Both the position numbers and the translations under genes were made by a program. The notes under the pieces are model-generated. The model made no database searches and was not told the DNA's origin. It was given only the letters and a program-made list of their open reading frames with translations. From Amia ocellicauda (Eukaryota > Chordata > Actinopteri > Amiiformes > Amiidae), in NCBI RefSeq assembly GCF_036373705.1, contig NC_089855.1, positions 48,343,318-48,407,317 on the forward strand: DNA of 64,000 bases. The letters run 5' to 3'. Every line of letters begins with the position of its first letter. Within the stretch, counting starts at the first letter, position 1. This document shows, one piece after another, positions 48,757-59,285 of the stretch.

Positions 48757-49715
48757 GATAATATCAATATCAATTTCATAAATAAAATAATGAAATTAAT
48801 TATATTAAACATTTCTGCTTCATCAAAAAAATGTTTGCATTCAAAAATGAAAACTGCAAAGCCGTCATCCATAACTAAATGGAAAACCTCCTACCAGCAT
48901 CTCACTACCTGTCCTTACAAAGCTACCCTCCAGAGGGGACTCAGTCTCTCCTACTGCAATGCCAAGCCAGACAGCTAAGCATGCGGGGTGCCAGCAGGGC
49001 TCTGTCGTCAGATTTACGCAGACACTTGCTGATTTCTTGGAGAGCTGAGCGAGGGAGCCATTTACCAAGACAAGCAAAATCTGAGAAAAGTTCTGCATTT
49101 GCTGAACACCTTGTATGTATGCTACCTGCCAGTCTTTTAGTACTAGCCCCGGGTCTTTTGATCCAATTCAAAAATAATATTTGTACTCCGATTATTTACC
49201 ATAACGGCATTGACCCCCCCCGGGGCTTTGGCCCCCTAAACCTGGAGTCTAGCGACGCCCTGCTATAGTCACTGGGCATCGAGTTGTCGGTTCCTGTGTG
49301 CTGGTTTGTCGTCTTGAAAACATATCTGTCCGTTTGGCACATTTGGCCGCGTCATGCTCCAATGCCTTTCTTTTTCTTAACCTGGCATTGTCAGCTCCTC
49401 CTGGATCATTTTACCCTCCATTTTACCCTCCACTCCCGCCACAGCACTGGCAAGGACCGGGCTACACGCGCTTGTGCTTGAGAGAGGGAGAGTGCATGCG
49501 CTTTTTAATGCACGATCCGATAATGCGCTGGTTTAAATTAAAATCTAGTGTAATTAGCTTAGTTATCAGTCAAACAGTAACTTAACACATACACGTTTTT
49601 CTGTGTGTGTGAAAAAACGAATAGAAAGCAGGCAAGTGTGCCGGCCCAATTAATGAGCGGGCAGAGCAGCCCCCCGGGAATTCTCCCGATTCTCCTGATG
49701 GCCACTCCGGGCCTG
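48398..49715. mobile_element. hAT-type element with near-perfect 8-bp duplication
   Basis: The left end CAGGGCCGGAGTGG and the reverse complement of the right end, CAGGCCCGGAGTGG, form inverted termini. The flanks CGTCAAAT (48390-48397) and CGTCAAAG (49716-49723) match at 7 of 8 bases. The 1.3-kb interior includes a TTA trinucleotide run (48713-48755). The weak open frames are not recognisable as transposase, so the element is probably non-autonomous. Confidence 0.72.
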
Positions 49716-50375
49716 CGTCAAAGACTTCATGGGACGCAAACGTGTTTTAAAAACACATTTCACTCAGATTGGGGAATAAAAGCCCAGTGGCAATTTGCCA
49801 CTGTGCACTGCAGTGCTGCAGGGGGCAGCGCTGAGCCTCCGAGGGGATTTGGGTCCAGGTGGAGGGTGTTCCTGTTCCACACTGCGGACAGACAGACTGG
49901 TGTGTCGTGTGTCCCTGGCTAGGCTAGGGACAAATGAGAGCATGCAGTTTGTCCCAATCATTTACACACTAAAACTCAATCTATCAAACCACACAATATC
50001 CCAAACCATTAGTTTCGGCACCAAAAGAATGACAATTTCAACACAACTAAGCGTGATTCACCTGTTTGCACACAGATTGAAGATTCAATAGAACATCCTT
50101 GCACAGCTCTCTATGTAAAGCACAGCCTTTGAAGAGAACACATTTCTGAGTCTCATTTCGTCTGAGAGCCCGGAGGTTTGGCCAGTGCGGTGTGGGCTTT
50201 CTGTTTTGTGTTTATAGTTTTGAGGAAATGGAGTATAATTTCAGGAAATGTGAGTTGAATGGTTGTGAAAACGAAAAATGATAAAGTTACCTCTGATAAT
50301 AAATATTCTACTCGTTTTTTTTCATTGTTTGATTTCTTTCCCTTCAAGGACAACAACAACAACAACAACAACAAC

Positions 50376-50422
<47 letters not shown>

Positions 50423-50822
50423 AATTTTAGTGAGACTGCTACTATAAACTAGAGAAGAGAGCCAGAGAGAGAGACCATGAGCCTGTGAGCAAGTGAGTGA
50501 CTGAGTGATGGATTGAATGAATGAATGAGAGAGATTGAGTGAGTGAGTGAATGAATGAGAGATTGAGTGAGTGAGTGAGTGAGTGGATTAATGATCGTGG
50601 GGGGGATTCCAGGGGAAATCCAGGTGGTGGAGGAATGTCACGGACTGGGTGCTGCAGGGTCAGGGATGAGTGAGTCACACGTCTTTCTCTCCGCCCAGGT
50701 CGGGAATGGACGGAATGCGAGAAAGAGGAGAGAAAATGAAAGAGAGGGAGGGTGAGAGAGGGAGGTAAGGAGGAGGAAGTGCAGGTGAGCGCTGGAGTGC
50801 TGGGTGCCACTCCCATAGCTGC
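49716..50822. other. unassigned sequence with AAC/AAT and GAGT repeats
   Basis: The stretch contains an (AAC)n(AAT)n microsatellite at 50350-50422 and an irregular GAGT/GAAT-rich tract at about 50480-50590. It leads into the purine-rich 5' region of the AIG1 gene. No other gene recognised. Confidence 0.4.
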
Positions 50823-51008
50823 GTGGCGAAGCAGAGAGAGAGAGAGAGGAGAGAGATAGAGACAACTGGAGAGAGAGAAAGAGGGAGAAATAGAGACTGG
50901 AAAAGACCAGCAACAGAGAGGAGACGAACAAACATTGAGAGAGGACAGGACAGTGACGCAGAGAAGAGGATAGGACCCTCACACAGCCAGAAAGAGAGAG
51001 AGAGAGGC

Positions 51009-54000
51009 ATGTCGTTCATTAATTCAGACTCAGGTGAGTGAGCTGCAGGCACTGCTGTTGTGAGGTTAGGATATTGCTGTTGCTCTTGTGAGGTTCTGGG
51101 ATTGTTGCTGTTGTTGTGATATTAAGGGGTTGTCATTACTGTTGTGTAGAAGAAACACAACAACATAAAAGCTGACAGAGACTGAACCAAAATATCTGCT
51201 GAGCTCTGTGTGTATCTGACTGACTGACTCACTGAATGGCTGACTGATACACTGACTGACACACTGATACACTGATACACTGACTGACACACTGATACAC
51301 TGATACACTGACTGACACACTGATACACTGATACACTGACTGACACACTGATACACTGATACACTGACTGACACACTGATACACTGATACACTGACTGAC
51401 ACACTGATACACTGATACACTGATACACTGACTGATGACTGATACACTGACATGCTGACTGACTGATACGCTGAAACATTGACACGCTGACTGACTGATA
51501 CACTGACTGACACACTGATACACTGAGTGACAAGTCAGTCTAGCAGACAGGTCGCTGGCACGGATTTAAAACTGTGCCCTTCGCAGTAACTCACAGTGAG
51601 AGCATGACTGAGAGCACAGCACACTGAAACACAGCCTGAGACACTGTGGAGGAGAGCCTACCGAGACACCCACTGTGCCTGGTACCGTGTCTGTTGAGTC
51701 TGAACGGGCCTGGCAAATGCACACACAGACTCTGTGTTAGCCCTGCTCCTGCGTGTGGCTGGGAGTCTGGCGCTGGCTGCCGAGCTGCAGAATGCAGTCT
51801 GACGGGTCAGGCAGGCTGGGGTGGGGCAGGAACCAGGAGGGAGAGGGAGAGGGAGAGAGGGAGGCGATGGCAGCCACAGTATAGGAATGTGAGCCAGCGG
51901 GACAGGGCTCCCCGCCCCACACTCCAGTCTGCTCTGTCACAATACACACACTGCACACTGCGCAGCCAGAGCTAGGCTGGCTGTGTAATCTGTTTCTCTG
52001 TCTCTCCCTGCCTCTCTCAGTCTCTTCTCTCTGTGTCTCAGTCTCCTGGGTCTCAGGTATCACAGTGTGTGCGTCTCGGGGAGGTGGGGGGGCTGTGGTG
52101 ATGGTGAAGGTGGAGCAGTGCGGAGAGAGGAGATCGTACAGCCGTGACAGACAGAGGAATGTCTGAGAAATGACCGAGAGGAGTGACAGAGAGAGAGTCA
52201 CATTCCTGAGGCTGTTCATGGAGCAGGAATGCTGTTTATTCTCATCACACCAGGCTCAGTGTGTATGGAAAATAAGGAAATGGTTCAGTTTTGCCTGCAA
52301 ATATGGTTCTTTGGTGTCAGGTTTTAAGTTTCCTTAAACCAGAAAAGCTGCTCTCAGCTGAAGCGGATGAGCCAAGTGAAACCCGTCAGATCTGAGGTGT
52401 AACACACACTGTGATAAGTGCACGTGTGTCAAGATAATCGAGGCTTGATACAAACGGCACAAAACTCTGTCTCAGTCTCAGGTGTGTTTGTCAAAGACAG
52501 AGCACTTCCAATCTGTTTCATATTGCAGTTTCTAAAGGTCTCTAAAGTCAGGTTCTGTCTTATTCTCGTCATTTTAATCAGCCTCATTTTGCCCGCTTCC
52601 CTCCCAATGCTGCTTCTCGCCTCAATCAGTATTTTTATTAATTTACCGACCGCCTGTTTGTGCTAACAGGTTAATAAATATAGCATTCGTTTTATGTGCA
52701 TTATTTTATTTGTATAATATTTCTTACATGTTTAAAATCCTGCCCATCCATGTCAGGTCATTAAATATTAGATCATCAGTCTTCTCCACCACTGCCTGTT
52801 TAAGTCAATCGGTTAATAAATGAATATAAAATCCTGTCGATTCGCGTGATTTCTTTTTTATAGATGTCATCATGTAACATGACAGGGACGAATAGATTTC
52901 TGCACAACATTATTGCACGCGAACACTAGTTACAAATGTGTTTTTTTAAATAATCATTATGTTGATTACCAATTATTTTTTTCAGTTATCAGTGACCAAA
53001 AATAGGGGGGACAAATAGTTTTCTCCCCTTCAAATTAAAAGTGGGTGGTGTCCTGTGGTGTCAGCCTATGCCTCCCTCTCTCTCTGATGATGGTGAGCAG
53101 TGTGTTGAGTATTAACTCTCTCTCTCTCCCTCCCTCTCTCAGGTCATGGCTCCTCCGAGCTGCGGCTGCTGCTGCTGGGCACCATGAGCTCCGGCAAGAA
53201 CTGCTCAGCCGCTACCCTGCTGGACCGCCCGGCCATCCAGGGCACCTGGGGGGAGGGGTCTGGGGCGGAGCAGCTGGGGCGGAGGCGGGGCCAGTGCCTA
53301 CGAGGCATGACAGAGGGCCGGCGGCTGACGGTGGCAGTGGGGCCACGCTGGTTCTGGAGCGTGGGGCGGCTGGAGGAGGGCGTAGCGCGGGAGACAGAAA
53401 GGACTCTGCAGCTGTGCCACCCGGGCCCCCATGCCCTGCTGCTGGCGGTGCCCGTGGGCCAGTTCACACCTGTGGAGGCCCAAGCGGCGGCAGAGGTGCG
53501 GCGGCTGTTCGGGGAGGGGGCTCTGCTGCGGCACGGCCTGCTGCTGTTCACCTGTGGGGATTATCTGGGCGGACGCAGCGTGGATGACTATATCGCCCGT
53601 GAGGACCCTGGCCTACGGGAGCTGCTGGCACACTGCGGGGGGCGCTATGCCGTGCTCAACAACCGGCGGCCCCAGGAGCGGCTGCAGGTGCGGGGCCTGC
53701 TGGAGGCGGTGGAGGGGATGGTGGCGCGCAATGGAGGGGCCTGTCTGCATTGTGCCATGCCCAGGGAGGAAGAGGAGGAGTGGCAGGAGGAGAGGAAGGT
53801 CGTGGTTGTGGAGAGAGTGATGGAGGAGAGGAAGATGGGGGTAGTGGAGACAGTGAGGGAGGGAGTGGAGGGTTTGAGAGAGAGGGAGATGCGGGCAGAG
53901 ATGGAAATGAGAGAGAGGGAGGCGAGGGAACGGATGGAGGGAGAGGAGCGGGTGTTCAGGGACAGAGCGCTGGAGAGAGAGATGCGACCGAGCAGGGATT

Positions 54001-56526
54001 TGGAGGTGGAGAGGGTGAGGGCGGAGAATGAGCGGAAAGAGAGGGAGTTCCAGGAGCTGAGGGAGCAGAGGAAGAGGGAGATGAGGGAGCTGATCGAGCG
54101 AGAGAGAGCAATGGAGAGGGAGAGGATGAGGCTGGAGTCGGAGGGAGAGATGGAGAGGGAGGTAGACACCCGCAGACGTCAGTTCCAGCTGGAGGAAGAG
54201 AGGGAGAAGCTGAAGGAGATGCAGAGAGAGAGGGAGAGTAAAGAGCGAGAGCTGGAGGAGCGTAGGTTCATGCAGGAGAGGGAGATGCAGATAGTGAGGG
54301 AGCGAGAGACAAGGCAGAGGGAGACAGAGATGGAGAGGGAGGCACAGAGGGAGAGGGACAGAAGACAGAGGGAGGCAGAGAGAGAGGCGCAGGCCCAGAG
54401 GCAGAGGCTGGCAGAGAAAGAAGCTCTGGTCCAGAGGCAGAGGATGGCAGAGAGAGAGGCTCAGGTCCCGAGGCAGAGACAGGTGCAGATGAGGAGAGAC
54501 AGCGAGGGGAAGACGGGCCCTCAGGGGCTCCAGCAGGTGCGGGAGGAAGAGAGGGATGAGGGGGAGGTGGTGGAGGGGGAGAGCAGGCGGAGGAGCAGCC
54601 GGGAGGCGGAGGCGCTGCTGCTGCGCCAGGGGAACTCCGCTCAGCATTCCCGGAGGTCAGAGCCACTGAGACAGGGGTCCCGGCCCCTGGAGGGCGAGGG
54701 CCGGGTGTCCCAGCGTCTGCAGCAGCAGAGGGAGGTGGAGGAGAGTGTGCAGCAGCTGCAGAAGAACGGCCTGCAGGCCCAGCTGCCCCAGACTGGCACA
54801 AACACAGCAGGTGAGCAACAATGACTGTTACGGTGTCATTATTACTGCTAGTAGCAGCAGTTGGACACTTGTTGTTGTTGTTCTTATTGTTATTATATCT
54901 TTTTGATTATGACTTATTATGATTATTGTTATGATCATTTCCCTTGTTGTTGTTACTGTATATTATTATAAGATGTAATAATCTAGTGATAGTATAATCA
55001 GAGCAGCGCTGTTCTCTGTCCTGTAGATGGTGCTCTGCAGTCCCTGCTGTCTGAGAACAAACCCAGCGACGGCCTCATCAGCAGATGTAAGATCTCCCGC
55101 CTCCCTGTAGCTGCTTTACAGCACAGCACAGCACACAATACAGTACAGCACAACATAACGCAAACAAACACAGCACAGTACACTACTCTATAGTTTACCA
55201 CAGCAAACTACAGTAGAATGCACTATAATGAACTACATGAAGATACAGTACAGCGTATGTGGCAATGCACGTGTGTTCAGTAGAACAGTACAGTGCAACA
55301 GTCTGGTGCAGTGTTCTATCAAAGCTCCTCACCTCCCTCCCTCTCTCTCTCTCAACCTCCCTCTCTCACCCTCCCCAGTGTTCCAGCGCATCTCCCCACT
55401 CTTCTCCTCGCAGACAGAGGCACAGGCAGACCCCTGCGCGCCCCTCCCCGGCCCCCTGCTGGAGGCCCAGGACCCAATGGAGTTGCGGCTGGTGCTGCTG
55501 GGCAGCTCGGGTGCGGGAAAGACCTGGGTGGCCAACTTGCTGATGGGGGCGGGCTCAGAGGCCTTCCCGGGGGAGGGGGTACCCACACAGGCCTGCGCCA
55601 AGAGGCGGGGGGGGGCCTGCGGGAGGCGGCTGGCAGTAGTGGACACGCCTGACTGGTTCCGGTCTGAGCACCCCGCCGCGGAGGTCAGGGACCAGGTGGG
55701 GCGCTGCGCGGTGCTCTGTGCCCCGGGGCCCCATGCCTTCCTGCTCTGCGTGCCGCTGGACCGCCCCCCCCACCAGGAGCTGGCCGCCTTGGATGCCCTG
55801 ACCGCCGCTTTTGGGTTGGGGGTGCCCCGGCACACACTGGTGTTGCTGACGCGCGTCGAGGGACTCCCGGCGGGCTCGGGCAGCGTGGAGGATTACATCA
55901 TCAAGGAGCGCCCCGACCTGCAGGAGCTGGTGCACCGCTGCGGGGACCGCTACCACGCGCTGGGGCAGAGAGGGGTGGTGGGGGACTGGGCGCAGCTGCA
56001 GGAGCTGCTGGAGAAGGTGGAGCAGCTGGTGGCTGAGAACAGAGGGCAGTGCCACACCTGCCGGCTGTTCCAGGAGGCCGAAGCCAAGATCCGCCAGCGG
56101 CAGAAGGAGATCCTGAGGCAGAGGGGGCAGGGCGAGGAGCGGGGCGGGGGGAGCAGGGAGACGCTGCTGAGGGAGACCCGGACCAGCGGGGTGCTCCTGG
56201 AAGAGGAGGAGGGTCTGCAGCGGCGCAAGAGCAGGCTGGAGGAGGAGAGGGCCCGGGCCGAGGCGGAGGCCTGCGAGTACCAGCTGTCCGTGCCGCCCCT
56301 CGCCAGCCCCTCCGCTCTGGCCGCCGCCCCCGCCACGCTGGCCGCCAGGGTCGGCGCCCTGCTGGTGGCCCTGCTGAGACGCATCCCCCAGGTCACGGGC
56401 GCGGCGGGGGTGCTGGGGGGGCTGACGGGGCTGTTCGTGGGCGGGCCAATGGGAGGGGCGGTGGGGGCCACGGTGGGATCAGTGCTGACGGAGGTGGGCA
56501 GACGGAAATACAGAGTGGAGCAGTGA
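51009..56526 (+). CDS. two-G-domain AIG1/GIMAP-family protein (degenerate plus canonical domain)
   Basis: Exons 51009-51033, 53143-54810, 55027-55086 and 55379-56526 join with matching phases (1, 1, 1) into 966 codons plus stop; ATG at 51009 gives MSFINSDSGHGSSELRLLLL. Domain 1 (about residues 15-210): the P-loop is GTMSSGKN, Asn replacing Ser/Thr, and the G3 position reads AVGPRWFW instead of DTPGW. The family blocks HPGPHALLLAVPV, LLFTCGDYLGGRSVDDYI and GGRYAVLNNR remain, so it is probably a pseudo-GTPase. Residues about 215-545 are Arg/Glu-rich, a presumed coiled coil. Domain 2 (about 618-830) has an intact P-loop GSSGAGKT (626-633), VVDTPDWF, CAPGPHAFLLCVPL and LLTRVEG where TRGD/TKxD is usual. 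The C-terminus is Gly-rich and hydrophobic (GVLGGLTGLFVGG, GAVGATVGSVL), a possible membrane anchor. Tandem G domains occur in GIMAP8-like proteins, but this layout is unusual. Family assignment is secure, function is not. Confidence 0.87.
51222..51532. repeat. minisatellite of ACTGACTGACACACTGATAC-type units
   Basis: About ten near-perfect 30-bp units (CTGACTGACACACTGATACACTGATACA without its last bases varying) lie in the first intron of the AIG1 gene. Motif and style match the array at 10541-10796. The Ser/Val/Gln open frames on the minus strand are repeat artefacts. Confidence 0.9.
51540..53142. other. AIG1 gene intron 1, remainder
   Basis: No further gene or named repeat is recognised in this 1.6 kb, apart from short GA-rich stretches and a CT run just before the acceptor at 53141-53142. 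It could hide an alternative exon, but the direct junction from 51033 to 53143 already keeps the frame. Confidence 0.3.
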
Positions 56527-56705
56527 GAGAAACGCCCGTTCCACTCCTCATCCCTCTCCTCGTCCTTCTTTCAACCTCCACCCCAACCCATCCTTTCCTC
56601 TTCCTCCTGTCTCTCCTCCCCCTTCCTCCTATGCCATCTCTTCCCTCTCCCTCTCCTGTTATTCAGGTAACATTACAGAATCATAGGAAAATGTAAATTT
56701 TTGTA

Positions 56706-56711
56706 AATAAA
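56706..56711 (+). terminator. AIG1 gene poly(A) signal
   Basis: AATAAA about 180 bp after the stop codon of the two-domain AIG1 gene, preceded by a C/T-rich 3' UTR. Confidence 0.7.
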
Positions 56712-56729
56712 ACTTCTCAGCGCTGCCTG

Positions 56730-57480
56730 CACGGTCACGCCTGCACCAGCTCATTACTTGTTAGGAACAAGTGATGGGAATGTGGGTCTCAGTGCCTCCT
56801 GGGTTTGACCAAGCACAAACCTGGACTCTGCACTATATTTCTATTATTATTCATTGTCTTCATTGTTGTCATTATTGTTCCCATTGTTGCGGTTGTTGTG
56901 CTGTATTTTGATGGGGTCTAACTCTGGGAAATCTACACACCCTGTATCACACCGACACACACAGGCATGCACTACACACTGGTGTTTTATCAGGTGGAAA
57001 ATAAAGAGTACATTAATACAAATCAGTCCCGTCTATTGTAACCGGACTGAGAGTTGTATTGTTGACCAGGAGCTACAAAATAGTTGTATGTTTCCACCTG
57101 CTCTGAAGGAACTTCAGCTCTTTACTGCAGTCAGTAATAGACAAGTCACTCAAGAGTAAATAAACCAGGAGTGTTCAGATACATTATAGACATGCATGTG
57201 TGTGGATAAAATACTGCAGAGGGCAGTGTGCAGATTTCACTCTGGAGTTTATGTATGCATGTAATATACAGTATTAGACATAGCTGTGTATCAGTGGGCT
57301 GTGGCCACGATGTGAAGAGACTGTGGTCTCACATGACCAATAAAATAGGTTTAAAAGGGACTGGGTGCTTCTATTAAAGGACCTCATTCTGAGACTCGCA
57401 TAATAAATACAAAGCTCTGAATTAGTATTAGTTCCTATATATGCCTATAAATTATATTACAGCTTTTGATATATTTATTG

Positions 57481-57543
<63 letters not shown>

Positions 57544-58010
57544 CATACATACACACACACACACAGCTAAGAATGGCTTCTAATAAAATGATGTAAACAC
57601 ATCTAATTGCATGAACACATTGATGCACCCATGCAGATATCGATGCCCATGTAATCCACATCCACACATGGGAACATACAGTGGTCATACCCTGCATCGA
57701 CAGAGGAAAGGGAAGAAATGCAAGTGTGCAAATCTTCCACACCCGGCCCAGAGCAATGGTTTTGTAAATACCCCACCCCAATGAAGTTATTCACACCTGT
57801 AACCATCGGTCAATATAATCCTGCATCAACCTGCTGTTCGTCTGGAAGTCAACAGGAAACATCTATGGATTGTCTACCGGGTCCATGTATCGGGCTGTGA
57901 GTATGCGTGGGAGCCCCTGTACCCCTATAGGCTGTACGAGTACCCGGTGTGTCCAGATCCGCAGCAGCTCAGGGCTGACAGAGACTCGGATGCACCTGCG
58001 GCCTTTAACT
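56730..58010. other. spacer between convergent genes
   Basis: No gene recognised between the AIG1 gene and the UBN2-like gene, which converge here. A (TA)n run lies at 57485-57540. Short open frames on both strands look like chance. Confidence 0.4.
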
Positions 58011-58013
58011 CAT

Positions 58014-58019
58014 TTTATT
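58014..58019 (-). terminator. ubn2: probable UBN2 poly(A) signal
   Basis: AATAAA on the minus strand (TTTATT as written) lies about 1.27 kb after the UBN2 stop at 59286. The 3' UTR between them contains GT microsatellites (58800-58905) and an AAT run (59087-59110). It is inferred to be the end of the transcript; no closer canonical signal was noticed. Confidence 0.4.
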
Positions 58020-58799
58020 AAGAAACAAAAGAACCAACAGAACTAAAATAACACAAAAACAAACAAACAAAAAAAAAAAAACAATTTTAAAAACAAAACA
58101 AAACTCAAACAGCTACAGTCCCATTACCCCCCGCATCTCACACACAGATATCCACCCCTCACTCACTCTCTCTCGCTCACACACAGCGGTGGCAGCACTC
58201 GTCACCATCGACGGGGGCATCCGCAGACACCGGAAGCATCGCTTTTATGATCCCAGACAATCACACCATCCTCCCAGAGCAAACGCTAAAATCATCAGAA
58301 GAGTAATAACAGTATTCTGGCAGCAGCAGCACCTGCTGCAGTAACAGTCAGCGACCGCGATCAGAGGGTCAAGTAAGAAGGAGTGTGGAGACTCCGCCCA
58401 GCACTGAGAGACTACAGCTCCAACGATGCACTGCGCTCTCACCCACCGGAGAGGGCCAGACCATCTCCGCACCTAAGAGGGGAGGGCCGGCTGGGTCTGC
58501 TGTGTTGGAGCTCTGAAATTCATTGGGTTTAAAAGAAGAAACAGACCAGATGGCAATTTCTCCTGCTGCTGACCCACAGTAAACCCTCAACTAACCCCGT
58601 CTGGCATTAAAATCACTTCATTTCATTGAGTTTTTATTTTGAATTAAGAATCACCCCACCACCCCCTGAAGCTACACTGACACCTGCTGGACAGAGAGGT
58701 CCCTCCCCTGCACCGCGAGTGAACTGGCCTGGGGTGCGACTAGCCGCACTGTGCCATTTTGTGTTTGCGTGTCCGACTGCGTGTGTGAGCGATTGCATG

Positions 58800-58905
58800 C
58801 GTGTGTGTGTGTGAGATTACGTGTGTGTGTGTGTACGTTTGTGTATGTCTGTGATTGCATGCGTGTTCGTGAGATTGTGTGTGTGTGTGTGTGTGTGTGT
58901 GTACA
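58800..58905. repeat. interrupted (GT)n repeat
   Basis: GT-rich microsatellite with GTGATTGCATGCGTGT-type interruptions repeated three times, inside the probable UBN2 3' UTR. Confidence 0.85.
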
Positions 58906-59285
58906 CATGTATGTGCCTGCAGTGCAGACCCCTCTCGGCCCCCTCTCTGTAATAAACCCATTGCCAGACCGCCACCTCCCGCTGAAGGAATTCCCTGGCG
59001 ACAGTGCCCCTTTGCACAGTGTTGGGGTCTCGTGTGTGTAAACACAGCCTGGAGACAGACAGCGCCGCCTCCACAGCCACACATACAATAATAATAATAA
59101 TAATAATAATTAGAACAGTAATATTCATGTTATTAACTGGTGTTCATTCCTGTACGACCAGCAGACAGCTGACCAATCAGAGTAGGGAACACCTGCCCCC
59201 AACCCCGTTCCCCGCCTCGTCCCTGATTCGTACAGGCAGTCCTCCCTGGGGGCGGGCTCTGTCACCATGTCTGCATGTTGATTGG

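Noticed and set aside
51066-51533. Open frames of up to 155 codons on the minus strand
   Set aside because: Same reason: translated minisatellite inside the AIG1 gene intron.
53613-54647. 344-codon Leu/Pro/His-rich antisense frame
   Set aside because: It mirrors the purine-rich coiled-coil exon of the AIG1 gene; the sense strand has family motifs and consistent splicing.
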